Shown: positions 15,275-22,820, counted from the stretch's first letter. The stretch: DNA of 23,905 nt from Lachnospiraceae bacterium UBA3282 (GCA_002361735.1 DETS01000047.1:1-23905), one strand, 5' to 3'. Program-made: numbers and translations. The notes: a model not told the origin generated them from the sequence alone.

Positions 15275-16057
15275 ATGTACGAGCAGATCAATATATTCGA
15301 TGTGACGATGGAAAAATTTAAGATAGACAAGCCTATCAGACTGATCGAGTTATTTGCAGGGATAGGGAGCCAAGCAATGGCGCTCCACGATATGGGTGCA
15401 GATTTTGAGCATTACAGAGTGGTCGAATTTGATAAGTATGCGATTGCGAGCTACAACGCGATACACGGCACTGATTTTAAGAAAACAGATATTCGCGATG
15501 TTGGCGGCGCGGATTTGGGAATTGTCGATGCGGACAGATATTGCTACATAATGACATACTCATTCCCGTGCCAAGATTTGAGCGTAGCAGGAAAAAGAAG
15601 GGGAATGACAAAGGGAAGCGGTACAAGGTCGGGGCTACTATGGGAGGTAGAAAGGATTCTGAGGGAGTGTACGCAACTGCCGCAAGTGCTTCTCATGGAG
15701 AATGTGCCGCAAGTCCATTCAAAAGAGAATATGCCTGATTTTCAGAAGTGGATAGACTTCTTGGGCGGCATAGGATACAGCAATTACTGGCAGGATTTGA
15801 ACGCCAAAGACTACGGTGTTGCGCAGAACAGAGACAGATGCTTTATGGTAAGCCTGCTCGGAGAATGGAATTATAAATTTCCGCAGGCAATTCCATTACA
15901 GAAGCGGCTAGAGGATTATCTGCAAGACGAAGTGGATGAAAAGTATTACGTCACAACAGAAAAGGCGAGAAATTTACTAAAAGCACTTAATGAGAGCGGA
16001 GGGCTGCAAAGTGATTTAGAGCCTAGAACGGCGGGGGGGGGGGAAGAATCTGCGTAG
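15275..16057 (+). CDS. Cytosine-5 DNA methyltransferase, N-terminal catalytic part (frame broken at a G tract)
   Basis: The catalytic half of a Dcm-type C5 methyltransferase, which transfers methyl groups from S-adenosylmethionine to cytosine in a specific DNA site. Visible are motif I (ELFAGIGS, residues 25-32), motif IV (SFPCQDLS, catalytic Cys99), motif VI (MENVPQV) and motif VIII (QNRDRCFMVSL). The frame ends at 16057, shortly after an 11-G tract. The target-recognition region and motifs IX and X lie in the next frame. As it stands the product of 260 residues lacks what it needs to bind its site. It starts at 15275 because GAGGG is six bases upstream, with an alternative ATG at 15272. No partner nuclease is seen, so it may protect the element from host restriction. 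Confidence 0.85.
   Translation: MYEQINIFDVTMEKFKIDKPIRLIELFAGIGSQAMALHDMGADFEHYRVVEFDKYAIASYNAIHGTDFKKTDIRDVGGADLGIVDADRYCYIMTYSFPCQDLSVAGKRRGMTKGSGTRSGLLWEVERILRECTQLPQVLLMENVPQVHSKENMPDFQKWIDFLGGIGYSNYWQDLNAKDYGVAQNRDRCFMVSLLGEWNYKFPQAIPLQKRLEDYLQDEVDEKYYVTTEKARNLLKALNESGGLQSDLEPRTAGGGEESA
16033..16043 (+). repeat. Tract of 11 G that splits the methyltransferase gene
   Basis: Eleven consecutive G lie inside the coding region. With 11 G the upstream frame hits TAG at 16055-16057. With 12 or 9 G it would read Gly-rich then RICVD into the downstream frame without a stop. The downstream frame is also -1 relative to the upstream one, so -1 ribosomal slippage on the G run would fuse them as well. 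Such tracts are typical slippage sites of phase-variable methyltransferases, and also of sequencing errors. Confidence 0.85.
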
Positions 16058-16059
16058 AT

Positions 16060-16740
16060 ATGACAATAAACAAGCCAAAAATAAAAGAGGTAGCAAACTG
16101 CATTATGGCAAGAGGAGACAGAGGAATATCAAACCAGCGATCAGTCGGGACAGCGGTGGTGATCGGGAGTATCTACTGCAATGCCTCTTCGGAGTTTAAT
16201 CGGGGCATACATCCACTGGCAAGGACGATAAAAGCAGAAAAGAATGATCTAGGGATAGTAGAAATGAATGAAAAGAAGATGGGGAATATATACGGATTTG
16301 ACGGTGGTAATTATGCAGGAAATGTATACGACAAGAAAAATCTGTCTCCAACGATTAGGGCATATCAAGGAGGAAATCAACAACCTATGGTGGTTCAGAA
16401 AGTGCTAATCAAGCAGGCATCGAAAGAAGGCTATATAAAATGCGAATGCGGGGGAATAGCAGACTTGTCTTTTCCAAACAGCAAGACGAGAAGGGGTCGG
16501 GTGCAAGACGGCGGAAAACTAAGTCCGACGATAACGGCAGAAGCGAATGGATTATGCAGGATAGAGGATTTGTACAGGATACGCAAACTCACGCCTTCGG
16601 AATGTTGGCGGCTTATGGGATTTTCAGATGAGGATTTTCACAAGGCAGAGGAAGTAAACAGCAATTCACAGCTATATAAGCAGGCAGGAAACAGCATTGT
16701 CAAAGATGTATTGGTAGCGATTTTCGGACAGATGATTTAG
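16060..16740 (+). CDS. Cytosine-5 DNA methyltransferase, C-terminal part (target recognition, motifs IX and X)
   Basis: A 226-residue frame continuing the methyltransferase. It opens with a segment (EVANCIMARGDRGISNQRS) typical of the part after motif VIII. A target-recognition region with repeated SPTI motifs (LSPTIRAYQGG, LSPTITAEANG) follows, then motif IX (RKLTPSECWRLMGFSDEDF) and motif X (QLYKQAGNSIVKDVL). It has no catalytic Cys of its own, so it is not an independent enzyme. The ATG at 16060 has only a poor ribosome site (none of note within 15 bases), supporting the view that it belongs to the upstream frame. The frame is already open from the G tract at about 16042. Confidence 0.85.
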   Translation: MTINKPKIKEVANCIMARGDRGISNQRSVGTAVVIGSIYCNASSEFNRGIHPLARTIKAEKNDLGIVEMNEKKMGNIYGFDGGNYAGNVYDKKNLSPTIRAYQGGNQQPMVVQKVLIKQASKEGYIKCECGGIADLSFPNSKTRRGRVQDGGKLSPTITAEANGLCRIEDLYRIRKLTPSECWRLMGFSDEDFHKAEEVNSNSQLYKQAGNSIVKDVLVAIFGQMI

Positions 16741-16767
16741 ACAAGGAAACCAAAAGAGGGGTACGCG

Positions 16768-17154
16768 ATGGGAATATTTAGAGAGGTAAAAACAACGGTA
16801 TATTGCGACATATGCGGCGGGTATGTAATGGGTTGGAAAAGTACGGGAAGAGGCGTGAGTAAGAATAGTGCGGCGTACTTCGCACGGCAGGAAGGCTGTA
16901 CGACAGGGGAAAAGGTTGTATGTAAAAAATGCCGCATAAACAGGAGCATAGAAAAATGCAAACTGCAAAAGAAGATCGTAATACCAAATAAGAACGAAGA
17001 AAGCACTTGTCTGGGATTTAAGAAACCATTTATTGATGAGCATATTGAGCAATGTAAGAAGTGTATAGCGTGTACTTCTTTTGATTGGGAAAAGGAACTG
17101 TACAAGACGAGTTTAGACGGGAGAAGAGAAAGGAGGCGGTACAGGAATGAGTAA
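16768..17154 (+). CDS. Cys-rich protein with probable zinc-binding motifs
   Basis: A 128-residue protein of a family I do not recognise. Cysteine pairs CDIC (near residue 13), VCKKC (near 52) and a later CKKCIAC (near 99) suggest one or two zinc ribbons. The C-terminus is Arg-rich (DGRRERRRYRNE), which would suit nucleic-acid binding. GAGGGG precedes the ATG by a normal distance. Its end overlaps the next gene by eight bases, so it is in the same transcript. It probably is a small regulatory or nucleic-acid-binding protein of the element, but that is an inference from composition only. Confidence 0.6.
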   Translation: MGIFREVKTTVYCDICGGYVMGWKSTGRGVSKNSAAYFARQEGCTTGEKVVCKKCRINRSIEKCKLQKKIVIPNKNEESTCLGFKKPFIDEHIEQCKKCIACTSFDWEKELYKTSLDGRRERRRYRNE

Positions 17155-17497
17155 AGTTTATATACGCAGCCAGAAAAAAGAAGGGCTGTATATTCTTGAT
17201 AATTCGCAAGGGATAAGATATGGCACATGGGACAAGGGAGAGTTTTTTCGCTTGGAAAGCAATAACGAAAAGCAGGCAGGGAAACATTATATTTTTCTGC
17301 ATTTCAATAATGGGGAAAAGGAAAAGCTGGGGGAGTACAAGAGCAAAGCACGATGTATGGAGATCATAGACGAGATTCAGGATGAATGTGGCAAGTATTT
17401 ATATGCGGAAGGAAGCATGGGATTGCTGGCGGGGAGCGGAGCATTTCCACCGATGGCGGCGGAGATACCAAGACTTTACCAGATGCCGGAGGAGTAA
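17147..17497 (+). CDS. Conserved phage hypothetical protein, MPEE C-terminus
   Basis: A 116-residue protein resembling a group of small proteins common in Firmicutes prophages. They begin with a short RSQ-K-GL strand, have a GEYKSKARCMEIIDEI helix, and end in a YQMPEE tail. No function is known to me. AAAGGAGG (17129-17136) is the ribosome site. It overlaps the upstream gene by eight bases and lies three bases before the next, as expected within one operon. Confidence 0.6.
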   Translation: MSKVYIRSQKKEGLYILDNSQGIRYGTWDKGEFFRLESNNEKQAGKHYIFLHFNNGEKEKLGEYKSKARCMEIIDEIQDECGKYLYAEGSMGLLAGSGAFPPMAAEIPRLYQMPEE

Positions 17498-17500
17498 CAT

Positions 17501-17770
17501 ATGGATGAAGATAAAAAATACAAGAAAATCGTAGACGATTTCTATGACACATACACCCCTTTACGCCGCAGGTACAGCCTGCGTCTCCATTCAAGCTTCG
17601 ACATATTCGGAAACAACATGATTGAGATATGGAAGTATAGCGGAGAAAAGAAGGTAAAGAGGATACTAAAGGTAGAAGAGGACACGAGTGCGGAGTGTTA
17701 CATAAGGGCAACGGAGATATTGAAACAATATAGAGAGGAGACGGCAAAACGTGAGAAAAGAGCAGGATAA
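17501..17770 (+). CDS. Hypothetical protein of the element
   Basis: An 89-residue protein, hydrophilic and rich in Lys, Arg, Glu and Tyr, with no membrane segment. I do not recognise a family. GGAGGAG (17488-17494) is six bases before the ATG, which makes the start clear. Its end overlaps the start of the SSB-like gene by 20 bases, so the two are probably translated together. The C-terminal segment (YIRATEILKQYREETAKREK) should form a long helix. Confidence 0.55.
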   Translation: MDEDKKYKKIVDDFYDTYTPLRRRYSLRLHSSFDIFGNNMIEIWKYSGEKKVKRILKVEEDTSAECYIRATEILKQYREETAKREKRAG

Positions 17771-18437
17771 GATGGCGTTGGAAAACATAAAGCAGGATAA
17801 CGTGGTGGCGGCAGCAGGATACATAAGGGAGATCGCAGAGATCGAGAAGATATGCGGCATCCCATTTTTCGCATATCAGATAATTCTGGAAGTAAAGAGA
17901 GAGAGCAAAGGAAAAGACAAGATCATCGTCGTACTGCCACGTTATGCAGCGGGGCTTGTAGGTAATCCGACGATAGAGAGCATAAAAAGGAACTGCGAGG
18001 GGAAAAAGTTGCTGGTCATGGGAACGGTGCAGACACTCCGGGAGTATGATACGGGAAAAACACTAATGTTTATACTGGCGTCTTTCTCGAAGGTCGTAGA
18101 GCATCCATTATTACAGAACGATGTGCTGATCCGTGGAATAGTAGCGAGAAAACCGCACTATCGGATAACTCCGAAAGGGAAACGGATCACGGAGTTATAC
18201 ATATTATCGGGGAGCCAACTGGCAAAAGGTATGTGCCAGATACCGTGCATATGCTGGGACGAGCAGGCGGAAGATGCAAAGAGATATAAAAAGTGGGATG
18301 TAGTAGAACTGACGGGAAGATACCAGAGCCGGGAATATACAAAGGTCATTGATGAGGCGGCAGGAAAGACAGAGAAGAGAACGGCGCGGGAAATATCGGT
18401 CAGGGAAATAAGAAGGGTGAAAAATGACAGAGAATGA
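17751..18437 (+). CDS. SSB-like OB-fold protein
   Basis: A 228-residue protein that seems to contain two OB-folds. The first covers about 15-120. The second begins at DVLIRGIVARKPHYRITPKG (about 124) and continues through LYILSGSQLAKG, WDVVELTGRYQSREYTK. This second half resembles the single-stranded DNA-binding and primosomal protein family. It lacks the acidic C-terminal tail by which bacterial SSB recruits partners. It probably coats or handles single-stranded DNA during element replication, which suits the HUH Rep nearby. The GTG at 17751 has GAGAGGAG ten bases upstream. An ATG at 17772 would be an alternative with a weaker site. Confidence 0.65.
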   Translation: MRKEQDKMALENIKQDNVVAAAGYIREIAEIEKICGIPFFAYQIILEVKRESKGKDKIIVVLPRYAAGLVGNPTIESIKRNCEGKKLLVMGTVQTLREYDTGKTLMFILASFSKVVEHPLLQNDVLIRGIVARKPHYRITPKGKRITELYILSGSQLAKGMCQIPCICWDEQAEDAKRYKKWDVVELTGRYQSREYTKVIDEAAGKTEKRTAREISVREIRRVKNDRE

Positions 18438-18672
18438 AATCTGTTACAGCTACAGAACGGCAAAGAACAAAGCGGAGCAGATTCAGGTATTGTCACAGCT
18501 CTGCGGGATATCTGAGATACAGATCATATCGATACTTGTAAAGAATGGAAGGGAACTGCCGCAGAGGGTCGTGGACAGACTGTACAAACGGCTGGACGCA
18601 TTGGACGAAAAGATTCTGGAAAAGGAGCGGGAGTACAAGGCAATCGTGGCGGCACTTAAAGGAGAAGGATAG
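18424..18672 (+). CDS. Small helical protein, probable DNA-binding
   Basis: An 82-residue protein. Residues about 15-50 (KAEQIQVLSQLCGISEIQII) look like a helix-turn-helix, and a charged coiled segment (KRLDALDEKILEKEREYKAI) follows. It overlaps the SSB-like gene by 14 bases and ends directly before the next start. Many Firmicutes phages have proteins of this form in their early operons, but no role is established. Confidence 0.55.
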   Translation: MTENEICYSYRTAKNKAEQIQVLSQLCGISEIQIISILVKNGRELPQRVVDRLYKRLDALDEKILEKEREYKAIVAALKGEG

Positions 18673-19050
18673 ATGAAGAAAGTGTATATATGTAGCCCGT
18701 ACAGGGCTGATAACAGCGTGGAACTCGACAGAAACATAGTATATGCGCAGGAACTCACAAGAGAGGCGATAGATGCAGGGTACGCGCCGATCACGCCGCA
18801 TTTGTACATAACGCAGTGCGTAAATGACAATAAGGCGCAGGAGAGGGCAGCAGGGATTGCGGTAGGGTTGGAACTTATAAAGTGCTGTGATCTGTTGATA
18901 ATCGGCAGCAGATACGGGATAAGTGAAGGGATGCAGGCGGAGATTGCGGCGGCGGGAAAGAAAAAGATAGAAACGACAGAGTTAAGGCCGATGCAGTACG
19001 CACATCTCGAACACTCACTTCTATATCGCAGATTATATAGAAAAGATTAA
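18673..19050 (+). CDS. DUF7768/DUF4406-type nucleoside 2-deoxyribosyltransferase-like protein
   Basis: A 125-residue Rossmann-like protein. Its start KKVYICSPYRAD, the middle APITPHLYITQCV, ELIKCCDLLIIGSRYG and SEGMQAEI match the DUF4406/DUF7768 group related to nucleoside 2-deoxyribosyltransferases. In phages these are thought to act in nucleotide salvage or modification. The reaction here is not proved. Its start immediately follows the preceding stop codon, with AGGAGAAGGA as ribosome site. A hairpin after it may end the transcript. Confidence 0.75.
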   Translation: MKKVYICSPYRADNSVELDRNIVYAQELTREAIDAGYAPITPHLYITQCVNDNKAQERAAGIAVGLELIKCCDLLIIGSRYGISEGMQAEIAAAGKKKIETTELRPMQYAHLEHSLLYRRLYRKD

Positions 19051-19081
19051 GGGACAAGCTCTGCGGCGTGAAGTAAAAAAT

Positions 19082-19115
19082 ACGGGCAAAAAGCCCGTTT
19101 TATCACTCGATAAAA
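19082..19115 (+). terminator. Two overlapping hairpins before the HUH Rep gene (terminator or origin)
   Basis: ACGGGC (19082-19087) and GCCCGT (19093-19098) form a stem over AAAAA with a short T run (19098-19101), like a weak terminator. TTTTATC (19098-19104) and GATAAAA (19109-19115) form a second perfect 7-bp stem sharing one base. Either can end transcription after the upstream gene. Two hairpins just before a Rep gene could also be its nick site and origin. The rest of the gap (19051-19147) shows nothing else. Confidence 0.5.
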
Positions 19116-19147
19116 GTATTAGCTAACCGACAGATGGGGGTGGAAAT

Positions 19148-19933
19148 GTGCCGCACGTAGAGAGAATCACAAGAGCGGGTAAGACGATAGAGATAGATCG
19201 GTACTACACAAGCCGCTATAAGAAAAAGGGGATAGAGAGAGGGGATAAGGTAAAGCCGACAACAGAGCAGCAGAAAAAGATTAACACAAGGCAGGCAGAG
19301 AGAAAGTTAAGGCTTTTGATAAATGCGAATTTTGGATATGGGGACTATCATTTGATCCTGGACTACATAAAACGAAAAGGGGAGCCGCCCAGGACAAAGG
19401 AGCAGATGCGGGGAGACATAGATGTGTTCTTGAGGGAGGCGCGCAAGGAGTACAGGAAACAGGGGAAGGTATTCAAGTACATACACGTGATGGAGATAGG
19501 AGATAAAGGATCCAGACATCATCATTTAGTCATAAACCAGATAGACACGCAGATTTTACAGAAGGCTTGGTATAAGGCATATGAGGGACACAACAGGGTA
19601 AAGGTTTTTCCGTTAGACGATACGGGGAACTATGCGGAACTGGCGGCATACCTGATAAAATACACAGACAAGCATAGGGGAGAAGATGAAGGAGCATTAC
19701 AGGGAAAAAGATGGAATAGCTCAAAGAATCTGGTACACCCGATCCCGGAATATAGGATCATAACGGACAGGGAGTATTTCAGGGCAGAGGCAAGACCGAT
19801 CAAGGGATACTACGTGGACAAGGACAGTGTGAGGTCAGGTGTGCATAGTCCTGAATACTACGGGTACGGATATTTTTACTACAGACTTGTAAAGCTGCCG
19901 GATGCGGCAGCAGGAAAAAGGAAGGGAGGGTAA
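19148..19933 (+). CDS. HUH-type rolling-circle replication initiator
   Basis: A 261-residue protein of the rolling-circle Rep group (REP_ORF2-G2P type). The HUH motif is RHHHLVI with His124 and His126. A downstream YAELAAYLIKYTDK stretch supplies Tyr168 and Tyr172, two candidate nicking tyrosines four residues apart, with Lys171 and Lys175. By the family's mechanism it would nick one strand at an origin, stay covalently joined to the 5' end and start strand-displacement replication. GTG 19148 is the start, with GGGGGTGG at good distance. The hairpins at 19082-19115 are candidate targets. The SSB-like and partition genes around fit a self-replicating element. Confidence 0.78.
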   Translation: MPHVERITRAGKTIEIDRYYTSRYKKKGIERGDKVKPTTEQQKKINTRQAERKLRLLINANFGYGDYHLILDYIKRKGEPPRTKEQMRGDIDVFLREARKEYRKQGKVFKYIHVMEIGDKGSRHHHLVINQIDTQILQKAWYKAYEGHNRVKVFPLDDTGNYAELAAYLIKYTDKHRGEDEGALQGKRWNSSKNLVHPIPEYRIITDREYFRAEARPIKGYYVDKDSVRSGVHSPEYYGYGYFYYRLVKLPDAAAGKRKGG

Positions 19934-19939
19934 AAGAAG

Positions 19940-20077
19940 ATGAAACTTTTGCTGGAAGTGATTGCGGTAATTATTCTATTCGCCGTAATGATATTGCCTG
20001 TAGTGATCCTATGCGGAATACTTGTGATAAAGACAGGCATAGAAAAGGCAATCAAATGGATGAAAGGAAAAATATGA
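19940..20077 (+). CDS. Tiny membrane protein, first of a related pair
   Basis: A 45-residue protein with one membrane helix (about residues 5-30) and a basic tail. The segment VVILCGILVIKTG closely resembles VVILCGVVVIKKA of the next protein, at both protein and DNA level, so the two arose by duplication. Ribosome site AAAAGAAG is weak. Its stop overlaps the next start (ATGA), and it follows the Rep stop by six bases. Function unknown. Confidence 0.6.
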   Translation: MKLLLEVIAVIILFAVMILPVVILCGILVIKTGIEKAIKWMKGKI

Positions 20078-20220
20078 TAGAGAGACTTATAGTGTTTTTG
20101 TTTAGAATGATTGCATTGATCATTTTACTAGTCGTTATGATAATGTTTGTTGTGATTCTATGCGGCGTGGTTGTGATAAAGAAGGCAATGGAAGGGGAAA
20201 AAGATGATAGAGAGACTTAG
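20074..20220 (+). CDS. Tiny membrane protein, second of a related pair
   Basis: A 48-residue protein with a short MIERL start, one long hydrophobic helix (about 6-35) and a charged tail (KKAMEGEKDDRET). It overlaps the preceding stop by four bases, and the following Cys-rich gene begins inside its last codons. The frame is open back to 20011, but that region belongs to the previous gene. Its first 16 bases recur exactly at the start of the next gene. Function unknown. Confidence 0.6.
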   Translation: MIERLIVFLFRMIALIILLVVMIMFVVILCGVVVIKKAMEGEKDDRET

Positions 20221-20362
20221 ATATTGGCTTTTCACAACAGGAAAGAATTGCAGACATTGTTGCATATGGTGCAGATTCTACGAAGTTTGCAGAGAGGATG
20301 GGAAAAAGAATGAGAAACTACAGACTGGACAACGAAAGCGGAAACCAAGAGGCACTGTTTGA
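20204..20362 (+). CDS. Small Cys-rich protein, possible zinc-binding
   Basis: A 52-residue protein starting MIERLRYWLFTTGKNC. Five cysteines at 16, 19, 20, 23 and 29 (pattern C-x2-CC-x2-C-x5-C) suggest a small zinc-binding knuckle, a type I have seen in Firmicutes phage early operons. AAGGGG (20192-20197) is six bases upstream, making the start good. It overlaps the preceding gene by 17 bases and the following VRR-NUC gene by about 50 bases, in other frames. Function unknown. Confidence 0.6.
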   Translation: MIERLRYWLFTTGKNCRHCCIWCRFYEVCREDGKKNEKLQTGQRKRKPRGTV

Positions 20363-20705
20363 GTGGGCGGCATATAATACAGTGCGCTTCCCAGAATTGG
20401 AATATATGCACCATGTTCCGAACGGCGGAAAGCGCGATAAGGCAACGGCGATAGCACTGAAAAGACAAGGAGTAAAAGCAGGAGTGCCGGATATCGTACT
20501 TCCTGTGCCGAGGGGAGGATATCACGGGCTTTACATAGAGCTTAAAGTCGGGAAAAACACAACGACAGGAAATCAAAAGCGATGGATTCGCTTTTTAGGG
20601 GAACAAGGATATTATGTCACGGTATGCTACGGATGGCAGCAGGCGGCGCGGGAAATCGAGAGATATTTAATCGGGGAAGGAAAGAAGGAAGGGGATGTAA
20701 CATGA
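20310..20705 (+). CDS. VRR-NUC domain nuclease
   Basis: A 131-residue stand-alone VRR-NUC domain, a PD-(D/E)xK-type fold found in phage Holliday-junction or structure-specific nucleases. Visible are NQEALFEWA (first acidic residue), VPNGGKRDKATAIALKRQG, PDIVLPVPRGG with the catalytic Asp, IELKVGKN with the Glu-x-Lys pair, and NQKRWIRFL. It probably trims replication or recombination intermediates. An ATG at 20298 is in frame and would add four residues. It lies directly against AGAGG, too close to be used, so 20310 is preferred with some doubt. The end overlaps the next gene by four bases. Confidence 0.85.
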   Translation: MRNYRLDNESGNQEALFEWAAYNTVRFPELEYMHHVPNGGKRDKATAIALKRQGVKAGVPDIVLPVPRGGYHGLYIELKVGKNTTTGNQKRWIRFLGEQGYYVTVCYGWQQAAREIERYLIGEGKKEGDVT

Positions 20706-20860
20706 GGACAGGCAGACCGATACAGAATGACTACGAGAAGATTAAGAAGATGCACGAAGCCGGGCGGACATACAGACAGATTGCAGAGGAGTTGGAGATA
20801 GGAGAGTCTAGCGTGACGTTCGCACTCAAGAAGATGCGGGAAAGAGAGGTAGCGGGATGA
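20702..20860 (+). CDS. Small helix-turn-helix protein
   Basis: A 52-residue protein with one HTH. YEKIKKMHEAGRTYRQIAEE and LEIGESSVTFALKKMRERE resemble the resolvase/IS30-like tri-helical fold. It starts within the last codons of the VRR-NUC gene, and its stop overlaps the start of parA (ATGA). Its place suggests a regulator of the partition operon, as seen in many plasmids, but this is only inferred. Confidence 0.65.
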   Translation: MRTGRPIQNDYEKIKKMHEAGRTYRQIAEELEIGESSVTFALKKMREREVAG

Positions 20861-21624
20861 TAACAATAAGCATATTAAACCTAAAGGGCGGCGTGGGGAA
20901 AACGCACACCGCTGCAAATATGGCATATGAACTGCACAGGAGAGGCTACAAGGTTCTTTTGATCGACAACGATAAACAGGGCAATCTGAGTAGGACGTAT
21001 AACCGATACAACGCGCAGGAGATTGCGCCAATCACAAAGCTGTTAAGTCTGCAATATGATGCTGATGAAGAAATTATACAGGAAACCGATTACGAGTGGC
21101 TTCATATCATTTCAGCAAATATGTCACTTTTCGGGGCAACATGGAATCTGACAAAAGAGCAGGATGTGATCCAGATTGACAGATACAAGGATTTTGTGGG
21201 CTGGACAGCGATAGATGAAGTTTATGATTACTGCATCATAGACAATCCACCAGATTTAGGATTAAACGTAGTGAATGCACTGACGATTACGAACGAAGTG
21301 ATTGTACCTGTAAAAATAGATGAGGACGCACTGGAAGGACTCGATATCGTAACGGGGCAGATAGAGGACGCAAAGGCTTTTAACAGTCGTTTGAAACTGG
21401 CAGGCGTGCTTGTTACATCGTACCAGAACACAGACGGAGAAGCGGCGGGGTTAGCGTGGCTGTTAGAACAGAGCGCATATAAGGTGCTGGGAGTGATAAG
21501 GTACTCGAAAAAGGTAGCGGAAAGCTCATTTATGAGAAAGCCAATCTATGAGTACAGCCCTTGCTGCGCAGCGGCGCAGGATTACAAGAAGTTTGTAACG
21601 AAATACACAGGGAAAGCGAGGTAG
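20857..21624 (+). CDS. parA: ParA-family partition ATPase
   Basis: A 255-residue MinD/ParA ATPase. The deviant Walker A is KGGVGKTHTA (residues 10-19). IDNDKQGN follows as A', and YCIIDNPPDLGL as Walker B. There is no N-terminal DNA-binding domain, so it is of the small Soj type and would need another regulator. ParA binds the nucleoid and drives segregation with ParB. Its start overlaps the HTH gene and ParB follows five bases after its stop. The gene implies that the element has a low-copy extrachromosomal state at some time. Confidence 0.88.
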   Translation: MITISILNLKGGVGKTHTAANMAYELHRRGYKVLLIDNDKQGNLSRTYNRYNAQEIAPITKLLSLQYDADEEIIQETDYEWLHIISANMSLFGATWNLTKEQDVIQIDRYKDFVGWTAIDEVYDYCIIDNPPDLGLNVVNALTITNEVIVPVKIDEDALEGLDIVTGQIEDAKAFNSRLKLAGVLVTSYQNTDGEAAGLAWLLEQSAYKVLGVIRYSKKVAESSFMRKPIYEYSPCCAAAQDYKKFVTKYTGKAR

Positions 21625-21629
21625 AAAAC

Positions 21630-22739
21630 ATGAAAAAAGCAAAATTCGGTATAAATGATATTTTGAACGCAAAGAGTCAGGCGCAGGCAGCAGGAAAAAC
21701 GGAGGGGTATGAAGAAATATATCTGAGTCCATATGACGTAAAAGACGCGCCGGAAAACACTCACCAGAAACTTGAAGGGATTGAGGAACTTGCGGACAAT
21801 TTTCTCCATGTAGGACAAGAGCAGCCGACAGTGATTGCAAGGGTGAGCGGAGAGTATCGGATTGTGGATGGTCACAGAAGAAACGCCGCAAACAAACTGC
21901 TTATCGAGCGGGGATATAAGGAATTTGAAAAAGTGGCGTACAGATGCAGAGATATGAGTGAGGCAATGTACGAACTTTGCCTGCTTGCGGGCAATGGTTT
22001 TACACAGCCGCTCACGGCATACGAGAAAACGAGGTTAGTAGAGAGGACAAAGGCGGCGCTGATCAGGGCAAGGGACGAGGACGGTCTGGAAATACAGGGA
22101 AAGATGCGCGACCTTATTGCAGAAATGATCGGAGAAAGCAGCACAAACGTTGCGAGGATGGAAAGTATCAACAAAAATGCAACGCCGGAGGTAAAAGAGC
22201 AGTTAAAGAGCGGGAAAATGGGAATCACGGCGGCGTATGAAACAGCAAAACTGCCAAAGGAAGACCAAAAAGCAATCGCGGAGGCAGCGGCAGCAGGCGA
22301 GGACGTCAGAGCGAAGGAAGTAGCGAAAAGAGTAGCGGAAAAAGTGGCGGCGGATGCGCAGGAAAAGGCAGACCGGGCGGCAAAGAAAGCAGAGCAGGCG
22401 CAAATTGACGCAGATGCCGCAGTAACGGAAGCGCAGGAGAGAGCGGCGGAGGCAGAAGCAGAAGCGGAAAATGCAAGAGAGTTGAAGCGGTATGTAGACG
22501 GCATGGCAGAGGCAATGGAGAAGGCAAAAGACGCAGCGGCGGCAGCAGTACACGCGATCGCAAAAGTGTCCGAAACGGACACCGAAGAGAAGCCACAGGA
22601 TGATTGGACGGCGACGGAATGGGCGAGATATACATTGTGTTGCTTGATGGAGAAAGCAGAAGCGATCAGTCAGGATAATCTGGACAGATTGCAGGAAATA
22701 CTCATCGAGACAGACAATGCGGGAAAAGATGCAGAATAA
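21630..22739 (+). CDS. parB: ParB-like partition protein
   Basis: A 369-residue protein. The N-terminal ParB/Srx domain spans about 28-110, with IEELADNF, QPTVIARV, YRIVDGHRRNAA (in place of the classic GERR). A central HTH region follows (about 120-200, ATPEVKEQLKSGKMGITAAY). About 210-300 is an Ala/Glu-rich coiled coil that would dimerise. The C-terminus has a WTATEWARYTLCCLMEKAEA helix. ParB binds a centromere-like site (parS) and activates ParA. The frame is open back to 21561, but GAGG (21618-21621) and the gene context support the ATG at 21630. The intergenic 22740-22820 has a 6-bp hairpin (22747-22752 with 22767-22772) and no clear parS. Confidence 0.82.
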   Translation: MKKAKFGINDILNAKSQAQAAGKTEGYEEIYLSPYDVKDAPENTHQKLEGIEELADNFLHVGQEQPTVIARVSGEYRIVDGHRRNAANKLLIERGYKEFEKVAYRCRDMSEAMYELCLLAGNGFTQPLTAYEKTRLVERTKAALIRARDEDGLEIQGKMRDLIAEMIGESSTNVARMESINKNATPEVKEQLKSGKMGITAAYETAKLPKEDQKAIAEAAAAGEDVRAKEVAKRVAEKVAADAQEKADRAAKKAEQAQIDADAAVTEAQERAAEAEAEAENARELKRYVDGMAEAMEKAKDAAAAAVHAIAKVSETDTEEKPQDDWTATEWARYTLCCLMEKAEAISQDNLDRLQEILIETDNAGKDAE

Positions 22740-22820
22740 AGCCAGAGCAGGCGGCATGGCGATGTTGCCTGCCTGTCTGCGTGTTTAAGAGGTCACTCGG
22801 AACAAAGAAAGGAGAACGGA

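Noticed and set aside
21872..22582. A 236-codon leftward frame rich in Ala and Ser
   Set aside because: It is the shadow of the Ala/Glu-rich coiled coil of ParB, with no ribosome site.
22740..22820. A parS centromere after parB
   Set aside because: Only a 6-bp stem with a 14-base loop is present (22747-22772), with no repeated or long palindromic site. It is too weak to call.
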